A stretch of 64,000 nucleotides of DNA, taken from Leptospira tipperaryensis. Its GTDB lineage: Bacteria; Spirochaetota; Leptospiria; Leptospirales; Leptospiraceae. The position numbers were made by a program, and so were the translations under genes. The stretch lies in assembly GCF_001729245.1 (NCBI RefSeq), contig NZ_CP015217.1, positions 1,490,001 to 1,554,000 on the forward strand, given 5' to 3'. Of this stretch, positions 37,696-45,876 are shown in pieces. The stretch's first letter is position 1, and the number at the start of each line of letters is the position of its first letter. The notes beneath the pieces were generated by a model. That model worked only from the letters and a program-made list of their open reading frames with translations, searched no databases and was not told where the DNA came from.

Positions 37696-38721
37696 ATGAA
37701 GGATTTTCTTTTTTTTGTTTGTAATAACGGATTTGGGCATATTAAAAGGGTCGGTTCCGTAATCGAAAAAATGGTTACTCTATCTCCAGGGTTGAATCTT
37801 ACAGTCGTAACCGGAGAATTACAAAAAGATTATTTACTGAGGCATAATTTAGTAAAACGTTTTGAATTGCAGGTCGTCACAAGCCCTTTTGAATGTATAG
37901 GGACGCCAAATGAGAGCTATAAGAATGCTTTTGATTGGCTTAATCGTTTACCTAAAAATCTGCTAAATGATCAGAAAATCGTTTCGGATAATTATGTGTG
38001 CGTCTTGAAGATAAGGGATGCGATTCTTATGGGCTCTTTTTTATGGTCTGATGTTTACAGAAGAAATGAAAACGCCGAAATTCAAGACCTCGTTAAAGAA
38101 GAAACAGAACTCTTAAAGCTGAAAAAACCGAGGATGATCTGTAATCAATATTTCTATATGGAAAATCTTGATGAAATGACCGTTCCGGTTAAACTTCCTT
38201 TTTTCTGCGAAGAATTGGACGGACGGAATCGTGATTTTGATAATCGTAACTCGATTTTAATTACGATGGGAGCCGGGGTCGCCGAAAGAACTCAGATTCT
38301 TGCTTTGATCGAAAATTTAGTGGATTATAAAATTCCTATTTGTCTTGATAGCGCTCTCTTTGATCTCTTTGGTAAGAATTTGGATAAGCGTCATGTTCGA
38401 CTCTTTGAATTTACTTCCGAAGCTTTTTCTCAACTAAGATTAGTTTTAGGAAGGCCCGGTATCGGCCTTTTGACCGATTGTGTTCAATTTGGAATTCCGA
38501 TTATAGCGACGTGTTTTGACGAGAATCCAGAAATTATTCACAACGGAAACGTGATCTCGAAGATGAAGATCGGGCTTTTTGCCGCCAATGTCGACGACGC
38601 TCAAAAGTTAAGTTTAGAGGCATATTCTGAAAGTAGACTATGGAAACCCTTTCATCAAAATATACTTTCTATGGAAATGAACGGGCATACTCGCGCGGCG
38701 GAATACCTTTTGGAGGATTGA
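37696..38721 (+). CDS. GT-B (MurG/PseG-like) glycosyltransferase-type protein
   Basis: A 341-residue protein. The N-terminal FVCNNGFGHIKRVGSVIEKM resembles the GxGHxxR loop of MurG and PseG-type proteins. The C-terminal half has SILITMGAGVAERTQILALI and RLVLGRPGIGLLTDCVQFGI, followed by PIIATCFDENPEIIHNG, like the donor-binding region of family 28 transferases. Whether it transfers a sugar or hydrolyses a nucleotide-sugar is not decided. It is AT-rich compared with the flanks. The next gene starts directly after its stop (TGATTG). Confidence 0.7.
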   Translation: MKDFLFFVCNNGFGHIKRVGSVIEKMVTLSPGLNLTVVTGELQKDYLLRHNLVKRFELQVVTSPFECIGTPNESYKNAFDWLNRLPKNLLNDQKIVSDNYVCVLKIRDAILMGSFLWSDVYRRNENAEIQDLVKEETELLKLKKPRMICNQYFYMENLDEMTVPVKLPFFCEELDGRNRDFDNRNSILITMGAGVAERTQILALIENLVDYKIPICLDSALFDLFGKNLDKRHVRLFEFTSEAFSQLRLVLGRPGIGLLTDCVQFGIPIIATCFDENPEIIHNGNVISKMKIGLFAANVDDAQKLSLEAYSESRLWKPFHQNILSMEMNGHTRAAEYLLED

Positions 38722-40458
38722 TTGAATATTAATAAACTCATATGCGATACGCAGACTTCTTTGATGGATGTCTATAATATATTTAACGAGGCAGCAGCCG
38801 AAAATCTTCCCGTTGGGATCGCTTTGGTTGTCGACGAAAATAAAAAATTGATAGGCACCATTTCCGACGGCGATATTCGTAAGGCTATCGTTAAGCACCG
38901 CAGACTTGATTTGAACGCTCTCGACATGATGGAGAAGGATCCGATCTACTTTGAAACGGATCTTTCAATCAATCAAATCATTCAGAGACTTCCTAATGAA
39001 TTATTAAAAAGAAATAGAAAGAGTAAGAAGTTTCTCAGCAAAATAGTCTTGGTTGATCCCCAAAGAGTTCCTGTTCGAGTAATTGAATATCATCAGCTTT
39101 GGGAACAACGCGTAGCCACCCATCGTCATTTAGTAGTAATTGGACTTGGCTATGTCGGTTTGACGCTGGCAGCGACCCTAGCAGACGCAGGCTTTAATGT
39201 CACTGGCGTTGAAATTGACGAATCTCGTATTCAGTCTCTGAAAGAAGGAAATTCTTATATTCACGAAGTTGGTTTAGAAGAATTGATTCGCGAGGTGTTG
39301 AATAAGAATCTTTTTGTGAACAATCAGATCCCTTCGAACGGAGACGTTTTTATCATTACCGTTGGAACTCCTATAAATAAAGAGACGAAACAACCGGACT
39401 TAAGTTATATATACGACGCTTGTGAAAAGGTAGGAAAGAGTATTCGCAGGGGTAGCTTGGTGATTCTTCGATCCACAATTCCCGTGGGCGTCAGTCGCAA
39501 TATTGTACTCAAAAAAATTGAACAGATCAGCGATTTAAAATGTGGCGTTGATTTCCATTTAGCCTTCGCACCGGAAAGAACAGCAGAGGGGCGCGCGTTG
39601 AAGGAACTCAGGAGTCTTCCGCAGATAATCGGAGGTTTTGATAGCGATTCAGTGGAGGCGACCGCGGCAATTTTTCGCGACCTCACGAATACGATTATCA
39701 GAGTGGAATCTCTTGAAGCCGCCGAGATGGTCAAGTTGATTAACAACACATACCGAGATTATATCTTTGCTTATACAAATCAAATCGCTCAGATCGCCGG
39801 TGGTTATAATTTAGATGTAGAAAGACTAATCAGCGCGGCAAATGAAGGATATCCTCGGGATCGAATTCCTTATCCGAGCCCGGGAGTCGGCGGACCTTGT
39901 TTGACAAAGGATTCTTTTATATTCGCCTCTCTTTCTGACCAATTAAAATTTGATCCTTCCGTATTCGTTAACTCTCGAAAAATTAACGAAAGTATGCACG
40001 AGTATCTCGTGAACCAGGTTTTAAATGCGTTGGATAAAACCGGAAAAAAACAAAGAGAAAGTAAATTACTCATTTGTGGTCTCGCTTTTAAAGGAGAGCC
40101 AGAAACGGGTGATATCCGCGATTCTTCAGCGCTTGCAATAGCAAAATCATTAAAGAATCTTGTTGGAGAGGTTCTAGTTTTCGATCCGGTTGCAAAGACG
40201 GCCGACATACAAGAGCAAGGCTTTGGAGTAGCGAACATCCCGGAAGGATTTAATGGAATGGATTGTATTCTTTTTCTCAATAATCATAAGTCATTTGAGA
40301 AGATACAGGTCTTTGACATGATTCGAAGAATGAATGAGAATCCAATTATATACGACGCATGGCGTTTGTTTTATAGTGAAGATATCGTAAGCTCTAAGGG
40401 AGCCACCTATTTAACGCTCAGTATGGAACGGAGAAAGGTAGAAGCCGGAGACATTTGA
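38722..40458 (+). CDS. CBS-domain/UDP-sugar dehydrogenase fusion (WecC-like)
   Basis: A 578-residue fusion, TTG start with GGAGG upstream. Residues 1-130 are a CBS pair (GTISDGDIRKAIVKHRRLDL, then a second unit). Residues 135-570 are a nucleotide-sugar dehydrogenase: VVIGLGYVGLTLAATLADAG, TVGTPINKETKQPDLSYIYD, RSTIPVGVSRNI, FAPERTAEGRALKELRSLPQ, INNTYRDYIFAYTN, and GVGGPCLTKD with catalytic Cys393. The NNTYRD motif favours UDP-ManNAc/GlcNAc dehydrogenase (WecC/WbpA) over UDP-glucose dehydrogenase. Product is a UDP-HexNAcA. The CBS addition suggests nucleotide-controlled activity. Confidence 0.88.
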   Translation: MNINKLICDTQTSLMDVYNIFNEAAAENLPVGIALVVDENKKLIGTISDGDIRKAIVKHRRLDLNALDMMEKDPIYFETDLSINQIIQRLPNELLKRNRKSKKFLSKIVLVDPQRVPVRVIEYHQLWEQRVATHRHLVVIGLGYVGLTLAATLADAGFNVTGVEIDESRIQSLKEGNSYIHEVGLEELIREVLNKNLFVNNQIPSNGDVFIITVGTPINKETKQPDLSYIYDACEKVGKSIRRGSLVILRSTIPVGVSRNIVLKKIEQISDLKCGVDFHLAFAPERTAEGRALKELRSLPQIIGGFDSDSVEATAAIFRDLTNTIIRVESLEAAEMVKLINNTYRDYIFAYTNQIAQIAGGYNLDVERLISAANEGYPRDRIPYPSPGVGGPCLTKDSFIFASLSDQLKFDPSVFVNSRKINESMHEYLVNQVLNALDKTGKKQRESKLLICGLAFKGEPETGDIRDSSALAIAKSLKNLVGEVLVFDPVAKTADIQEQGFGVANIPEGFNGMDCILFLNNHKSFEKIQVFDMIRRMNENPIIYDAWRLFYSEDIVSSKGATYLTLSMERRKVEAGDI

Positions 40459-40515
40459 AGTTCAAGAATTCTTTTAATTCGTATTCTTTTGATCTGATTC
40501 AAAACAATCTTTCCA

Positions 40516-41490
40516 ATGAATTTCGATTCTAAAATGACAATCTTGGTCCTTGAAAGCTGGAACTTTCCGGATTCGAGCATCGATAAACTTAGAAAGTTCG
40601 GAAGAGTTTTTTTAGATAAGAAAGAAGAACCGGATAAGAAAACTTATATTCAAGAGGTGAACCCAGATGCTATTTTTATCGGCTTGGGTGTCGAATTAAG
40701 AAAAGAAGATTTAGAAAAGTTAAAAAATTTGCGCGTGATTGTAACTCCAACGACCGGCTTAAATCACGTGGATTTAGAAACCTGTGAAGAATTAGAGATC
40801 AAAGTTATCAGCCTAAAAGGCGAGGTCGAATTCTTGAGTTCGATAACGAGCACCGCCGAGCATGCGTGGTTACTTATTCTATCTTTGTTTAAAGAATTTA
40901 GAAAAGATATTTCTAACGTAAACTTAAATCTATGGAACCGCTCTGAGCTTAAAACAAAAGAGCTCAATGGAAAGACAATTGGTATCATTGGATATGGACG
41001 ATTAGGTAAGATCGTAAGAGAGTATTCGCAATCATTTCGAATGAAATGTTTAATATACGATATTGATCCGGTAAAAATTTCTGAAATTCCTGAAGATGAA
41101 AGATCTGAAAAGGAAAATTTATTCAAGAAATCGGACGTTATCAGTTTGATGGCAAGTTATAAACCCGAAAATTCAAGAATGATCGGCGATAGAGAGTTCG
41201 GCTATATGAAAGACGGTTCTTTTTTTGTAAATACTTCAAGAGGAGAACTCGTAGACGAGGCTTCTTTACTGAACCATTTGAAGTCCGGTAAGCTTGCTGG
41301 CGCTGCGTTAGACGTACTCGATAACGATTCTTCTTGGAATGGAAGATCGCCTGAAAACCATCCTCTAATAGAATATTCAAAAAATCACCACAATCTTATA
41401 ATTACATCGCACGTTGGCGGAAATTCAAAAGAGGCTCTTTTGAAAACCCGTGAGTTCGTTGTTAATAGATTTATAGAATATATATCCTGA
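40516..41490 (+). CDS. D-isomer-specific 2-hydroxyacid dehydrogenase
   Basis: A 324-residue NAD-dependent enzyme of the phosphoglycerate/lactate dehydrogenase type. Visible: GIIGYGRLGKIVREYSQ as Rossmann motif, a catalytic Arg in NTSRGELVDEASLL, a Glu in the same helix region, and the catalytic His in LIITSHVGGNSKEALLKTRE. The substrate is not given by sequence. It begins the unusual CMP-sugar cassette and lies 62 bases before the NeuB-like gene. In a cassette with a keto-acid synthase, it might reduce a 2-keto acid precursor; this is inference. Confidence 0.85.
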   Translation: MNFDSKMTILVLESWNFPDSSIDKLRKFGRVFLDKKEEPDKKTYIQEVNPDAIFIGLGVELRKEDLEKLKNLRVIVTPTTGLNHVDLETCEELEIKVISLKGEVEFLSSITSTAEHAWLLILSLFKEFRKDISNVNLNLWNRSELKTKELNGKTIGIIGYGRLGKIVREYSQSFRMKCLIYDIDPVKISEIPEDERSEKENLFKKSDVISLMASYKPENSRMIGDREFGYMKDGSFFVNTSRGELVDEASLLNHLKSGKLAGAALDVLDNDSSWNGRSPENHPLIEYSKNHHNLIITSHVGGNSKEALLKTREFVVNRFIEYIS

Positions 41491-41552
41491 TTAAAGCATC
41501 AGTTGTTCCTAAGTTGAGATCAAACGTCCTAAATTAAATCCGAAGGTAAAAA

Positions 41553-42509
41553 ATGTCAAATGTAGATATCATAGCTGAGTGCTGTCAAAATCACAACGGT
41601 GACAGAGAAATTTTAAAACGAATGATTCACGAAGCGGCAAATACCGGAGCCAACTATTGCAAAATTCAAGCAATCCGCTCTAATGAACTTACGCATCGCG
41701 AGAGATTTGACTCTGGTCTTGTGGAAGAGGGGGTCACAAAAGTAATTAAACGTCCTTACGAACCGGAATATGACCGATTGAAAAAATTGGATCTGAATTT
41801 GGAGACTGAAAAATGGTTTGTCGAAGAATGTCTAAAGGCAGGCATTTCTCCGATGACCACGGTCTTTACTCGGGATAGTGTCACTGAAGTAAAGGAAATG
41901 GGATTCCATGCAGTAAAAATTGCAAGTTATGACTGTGCTTCTTATCCGTTGTTACGAGATGTAAAAAAAGTTTGGAAAAAAATATTTATCTCAACTGGTG
42001 CGACAAAAGATCCGGAGATCGAATATGCTGCTGAAACCTTAAGCGGAGTTGATTTCACTTTTCTTCACTGCGTAACTATATATCCCACTCCGATTAAAGA
42101 CTTAAATTTAAACAGAATGAATTACTTAAGGCACTTCACAAGTCGCGTGGGTTTTTCGGATCATACTAAAATTGCCGATACGAGCTTGATCGCTTCCAAG
42201 ATCGCTCTTGCGTTAGGCGCCGATTGTATTGAAAGACATTTTACTGTGCTCGGCCCGGCTGAAACAAAAGACGGCCCTGTTTCGGTAAACCCAAAAGAGT
42301 TATCCGAATTGGTGGCATTTTCAAAATTACCAAAGTCTGAAAAAATCGAAAGAATTAAGAAGGAATATCCTGACTGGGAAATTAGTTTTGGTGTTCAATT
42401 ACGGACATTGACTCCTGAAGAATTGCTCAATCGAGATTACTACCGAGGTAGATTTGCTTCCTTTCGCGACGGTAAACCGGTATATAATTGGGAAGACGTT
42501 ATACTATAA
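41553..42509 (+). CDS. divergent NeuB-family (nonulosonate synthase-like) enzyme
   Basis: A 318-residue TIM-barrel aldolase of the sialic-acid-synthase family, which joins phosphoenolpyruvate to an aldose. Conserved parts: IAECCQNHNGD (canonical AEAGxNHNG), CKIQAIRSNEL, LHCVTIYPTP, GFSDHT (H204) and HF of IERHF. Changes: C10-C11-Q12 for AGV, R228 for Lys in EKHF, and AETKDGPVSVNP in place of PGPDHKASLEP. The C-terminal SAF/antifreeze-like domain is reduced (about 50 residues, ending YNWEDVIL). The metal site looks intact, but the substrate pocket is altered, so the substrate probably differs from NeuB, LegI and PseI. Confidence 0.83.
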   Translation: MSNVDIIAECCQNHNGDREILKRMIHEAANTGANYCKIQAIRSNELTHRERFDSGLVEEGVTKVIKRPYEPEYDRLKKLDLNLETEKWFVEECLKAGISPMTTVFTRDSVTEVKEMGFHAVKIASYDCASYPLLRDVKKVWKKIFISTGATKDPEIEYAAETLSGVDFTFLHCVTIYPTPIKDLNLNRMNYLRHFTSRVGFSDHTKIADTSLIASKIALALGADCIERHFTVLGPAETKDGPVSVNPKELSELVAFSKLPKSEKIERIKKEYPDWEISFGVQLRTLTPEELLNRDYYRGRFASFRDGKPVYNWEDVIL

Positions 42510-42608
42510 AAGTAGAGCGGAATATCAATTTCTAAGAAAATTATCAGAAAAGCTGCAAGTTACTTTCTTGTAGCTCATAAACATTCTGCGGATTAAAAGG
42601 CGGTAAGC

Positions 42609-43304
42609 GTGAAAGTATTAGGAGTGATCGTTGCTAGAGGGGGATCGAAGGGCGTCCCTGGGAAGAATTTAAAATTACTCAATGGACTTCCATTGATTCG
42701 ATACTCTATAGACGCTGCGAAGAACGCTAAAAAACTTACGGACTTTTTGGTTTCAACAGACAGTAATGAGATTGCCGATTTTGCTAAAGACTCAGGAGCG
42801 CTGGTCCCTTTTGTAAGACCAAATGATTTGGCAAACGACGTAATCAGTCCAATGTATGCTGTGCTACATGCAAAAAAAATGATGGAGTCTCAGGGGAAGG
42901 AATACGACGCAATTCTAATGCTTCAACCTACGGCGCCCTTTCGGATGAGTGATGACATTGACGGAGCCATTTCTCTGTTGGAATCTACGAAAGCGGATAG
43001 TGTAATCAGCGTTGTCGATGTAGGTTCTTACCATCCTGCTCGTATGAAATATTTGGAAGGAGATCGTTTGATTGATCCTCCATTCTGCGAAGCCTACGAG
43101 AATCAAAGGAGACAAGAATTAAAACCTATGTATATTCGTAATGGAGCAATCTATCTGACTAAAAATTCTATCTTAGAAGGGGAATCTTTCAAAGGTAAAG
43201 ATTGCCGCGCGTGGGTAATGTCTTGGCAGAGGTCGGTTAATATAGATACACAAGAGGATTTTTTATACGCAGAGTGGTTGGCTACGAGGGGCTTAATCAA
43301 TTGA
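42609..43304 (+). CDS. CMP-acidic-sugar synthetase (cytidylyltransferase, NeuA-like)
   Basis: A 231-residue nucleotidyltransferase that would couple CMP to an ulosonic acid. GTG start. The signature VARGGSKGVPGKNLKLLNG is clear, with FLVSTDSNEIADFAK, LMLQPTAPFRMSDDID and SVNIDTQEDFLYAEW completing the CMP-KDO/NeuAc synthetase fold. It is one of three such enzymes in the locus (others at 59087 and 62083). It lies 100 bases after the NeuB-like gene; its stop overlaps the next TTG start (TTGA). Confidence 0.85.
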   Translation: MKVLGVIVARGGSKGVPGKNLKLLNGLPLIRYSIDAAKNAKKLTDFLVSTDSNEIADFAKDSGALVPFVRPNDLANDVISPMYAVLHAKKMMESQGKEYDAILMLQPTAPFRMSDDIDGAISLLESTKADSVISVVDVGSYHPARMKYLEGDRLIDPPFCEAYENQRRQELKPMYIRNGAIYLTKNSILEGESFKGKDCRAWVMSWQRSVNIDTQEDFLYAEWLATRGLIN

Positions 43305-44074
43305 ATAAAGTGGCCGTCGTTATTGGGGCGAGTGAAGGGATTGGTTTTGCTTGTGCCAAGTCGCTCCTGGAGGCCGGAAATAAAGTCTGCATAGTTTCTA
43401 GAAGCCGGGAAAAACTGGATTTAGCGGTCGCTCAGTTAAGTGAAGTATCGCAAGAAAAAATCATTTCCTTTGCCGCAGATATTGGTGAACCGAATTCGGT
43501 CCAAGAGATCAGTCATTTCGTAGAGTCGAATTGGGGTGACATAGGAATTTTAATCAATAGTAACGGCGGACCAAAGGCCGGCAAACTGTTAACTTTATCC
43601 GATGAAGATTGGCATAAAGGCTTTGATACTTTTGCAATGCCAGTGATCAGGGCTATTCGTGAATTTAGTAAAAATATGATTAAGAATCAATGGGGTAGAA
43701 TTGTGACTATCGGATCAATTGCAGCTAAGGAACCGATTGAAAACTTAGATCTTTCTAATTTTATACGCTCAGGCTTTTTAGGATTGCATAAAAGTGTATC
43801 TAGAGATTTAGCAAAACATAATGTGAATGTTCATATGGTTCAACCGGGATCTATTTTGACTTCTCGGACTAAACAACGAATCTCTCAAAGAGCGGCCGAC
43901 TTAGGCATAAGCTACGAAGAGTCCGAAAAACTAAGCCTAAGTAAAATTCCTAAGGGAAAAATCGGAGATCCTGAAGAAGTGGGTAGTTTGGTTAGGTTTT
44001 TATGTTCTGAACATTCCGGCTACCTTACCGGAACCTCGATTTACGTTGACGGTGGAATGAGCGTATCAACCTAA
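43301..44074 (+). CDS. short-chain dehydrogenase/reductase
   Basis: A 257-residue classical SDR. The TTG at 43301 overlaps the previous stop and has GAGGGG nine bases upstream; the earlier GTG 43274 would overlap by 31 bases. Rossmann motif VVIGASEGIGFACAKSL. In place of the usual NNAG it has NSNGGP. The catalytic Ser is in TIGSIAAKEP; the expected Tyr of YxxxK is replaced: the region reads LSNFIRSGFLGLHKSVSRDL, where FIRSGF occupies the Tyr position. The C-terminus GYLTGTSIYVDGGMSVS is typical. The missing Tyr may alter catalysis. Confidence 0.82.
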   Translation: MNKVAVVIGASEGIGFACAKSLLEAGNKVCIVSRSREKLDLAVAQLSEVSQEKIISFAADIGEPNSVQEISHFVESNWGDIGILINSNGGPKAGKLLTLSDEDWHKGFDTFAMPVIRAIREFSKNMIKNQWGRIVTIGSIAAKEPIENLDLSNFIRSGFLGLHKSVSRDLAKHNVNVHMVQPGSILTSRTKQRISQRAADLGISYEESEKLSLSKIPKGKIGDPEEVGSLVRFLCSEHSGYLTGTSIYVDGGMSVST

Positions 44075-44084
44075 GATCCCGCGA

Positions 44085-45107
44085 ATGATATTAGATATTA
44101 CCGATATCCTTACGCTGCTTAAAAAAGAATATTCGCATTTAGGAAATATTCTTTCCCTCACCCCTCTTCAATTTTCGTTTCATGTAAACAATCAACTCTT
44201 TCTCGTTGAAACAGAAAAAGATAAATATATACTAAAATTCAACGAAGCATTGAACGATTTTTACGGAATCGAGAATGCAAGTCTAAAACTGGAAACGATC
44301 GGTCGATGTACTAAGGTTTTAAAAGAAAACGGTCTTCCCGTCGAAGAGACGGTGGCTTCCATTGAAGGAAATTACGTATCTCGACTTTATGGCGGTTCAA
44401 TTCGCTTATTTCGTTTTATTGAAGGTAGGGAATATTCGATTGAGGGCGATGCCGATCTGAGGAAGTTAATCTCCTTTTCGAAAAAACTTCATACTTTCCC
44501 GATTCGGAAATTAGAAATCGAAATTCCAAACGTGGGGTTGCACTTATCGGCTCCTTATCCTCTAGAGAAGACCATAGATAATTTTGAATTTATTCAAAAG
44601 AAGTTGAAAGAAGAGGTAGGAGAGTCGTGGCACGTTGTTTCCGAAAATTTCCGAAACGTTCTCGTTGAAGCGGAAAATTTGATTCAATGGAATCAAGATA
44701 AGAATCATCATTTGGCACATGTAGACTTACATCCCAGAAACGTTATAGTCGGTTTCGAATCAGGTCTCTCTGTCATTGACTTGGATTACTTGAGGATAGG
44801 AAATCCATTTGTTTGTTTAGGTTTAACCTTTACTCGAACAACTTTCTTTGGTAAAAAGGAAAGACGCGGGGAAGATTTAGAAGATAAATTGAGCTTTTTT
44901 GAATCTGTGTATGAATCAGGGCCAGATTCTGAGTTTGTTAAAAATTTGCTCTACGGAGCTCTCTATATAGAAACGGAAAAAATATTTCGTAATTTATATC
45001 GATATTATAAAACTGGAATGTATCGGAATTTTGCTGAAGATGTTTCAAAGTTTCATTTTCAAATTTTCGAAATTGTTAGATCGATTATAAAAAAAAGAGG
45101 ATATTGA
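44085..45107 (+). CDS. aminoglycoside-phosphotransferase/choline-kinase-like protein
   Basis: A 340-residue small-molecule kinase fold. The catalytic loop is HLAHVDLHPRNVIVG, with the Asp and Asn of HxDLHxxN, followed by SVIDLDYLRIG, where the metal-binding Asp usually appears as DFD. The N-lobe has FLVETEKDKYILKFNEAL with the ATP Lys. APH-type kinases phosphorylate sugars, choline, homoserine or 4-hydroxytryptophan-like small molecules. In this cassette a sugar or keto-sugar kinase is the likely role. The next gene starts one base after its stop. Confidence 0.8.
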   Translation: MILDITDILTLLKKEYSHLGNILSLTPLQFSFHVNNQLFLVETEKDKYILKFNEALNDFYGIENASLKLETIGRCTKVLKENGLPVEETVASIEGNYVSRLYGGSIRLFRFIEGREYSIEGDADLRKLISFSKKLHTFPIRKLEIEIPNVGLHLSAPYPLEKTIDNFEFIQKKLKEEVGESWHVVSENFRNVLVEAENLIQWNQDKNHHLAHVDLHPRNVIVGFESGLSVIDLDYLRIGNPFVCLGLTFTRTTFFGKKERRGEDLEDKLSFFESVYESGPDSEFVKNLLYGALYIETEKIFRNLYRYYKTGMYRNFAEDVSKFHFQIFEIVRSIIKKRGY

Positions 45108-45108
45108 T

Positions 45109-45864
45109 TTGGTATTGTTGATAGGCAGAGTTGATCTAAATGGAGAATCCGTATTTATTTCTCCGGATGCGAATGATTCGGAGAAATTTGAATGTCTTGA
45201 TGGAAATTTTGAAAACGGTTTTAGAGGAACGGGAAGATATATCTCAGCAAAAGACGTAAGATTTAAGATTCCCTTCGAGCCGGGAAAATTAATCGGAATT
45301 GGAAAGAATTATCCTTCCATCGATGAGCCTGAAGAAAAACACATTTCCTTTTTCCTTATGGCGAATAACGCATTGCTACCTCATCGAGAATCTCTGGTCC
45401 TTTCTAAGAGAATCGGTTCGTTAATTCCGGAAGGAGAGCTGGCTGTTGTTATAGGAAAGGTATTAAAGAACGCAAGTTTACAAGACGCAGAGAATGGGAT
45501 CTTGGGATACACGATTTGCAATGATTTTTCGGCTCGTGATACCACTCCTCCGGAGTCGAATGCTGCAATACGTAAGTCGTCCGATGGCTTACTGCCTACG
45601 GGGCCGTATATTTTATTAGATAATTCTCTTCGTGACTTTGATATCAAAACCTACTGCAACGGTAATTTGGTTCAACAGGGTAATACAAACCAGATGCTTC
45701 ATAAAATACCGGATTTAATTTCTTATATTTCCGATTTTATGACTCTCTACCCATTTGATATAATCTCAACAGGAACACCAGGACCAAAGCTTAAGGTAGA
45801 GCGCGGCAACGTTATCAGGGTCGAAGTTGAAGATATCGGTACTTTAGAAAATAAAATTGTTTAA
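45109..45864 (+). CDS. fumarylacetoacetate-hydrolase-family enzyme
   Basis: A 251-residue FAH-fold protein, TTG start. The metal-binding motif is EGELAVVIGK (family ExE pattern), with GYTICNDFSARDTTPPESNA and GPYILLDNSLRDFDIKTYCN, and the C-terminal DIISTGTPGP. Members hydrolyse or decarboxylate acylpyruvates or hydrate 2-keto acids. Its presence with a NeuB-like synthase and a 2-hydroxyacid dehydrogenase suggests work on a 2-keto acid. Such enzymes are not standard in sialic-acid type loci, so it is a marker of a different pathway. Confidence 0.85.
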   Translation: MVLLIGRVDLNGESVFISPDANDSEKFECLDGNFENGFRGTGRYISAKDVRFKIPFEPGKLIGIGKNYPSIDEPEEKHISFFLMANNALLPHRESLVLSKRIGSLIPEGELAVVIGKVLKNASLQDAENGILGYTICNDFSARDTTPPESNAAIRKSSDGLLPTGPYILLDNSLRDFDIKTYCNGNLVQQGNTNQMLHKIPDLISYISDFMTLYPFDIISTGTPGPKLKVERGNVIRVEVEDIGTLENKIV

Positions 45865-45876
45865 TGGAAGTTTGAA

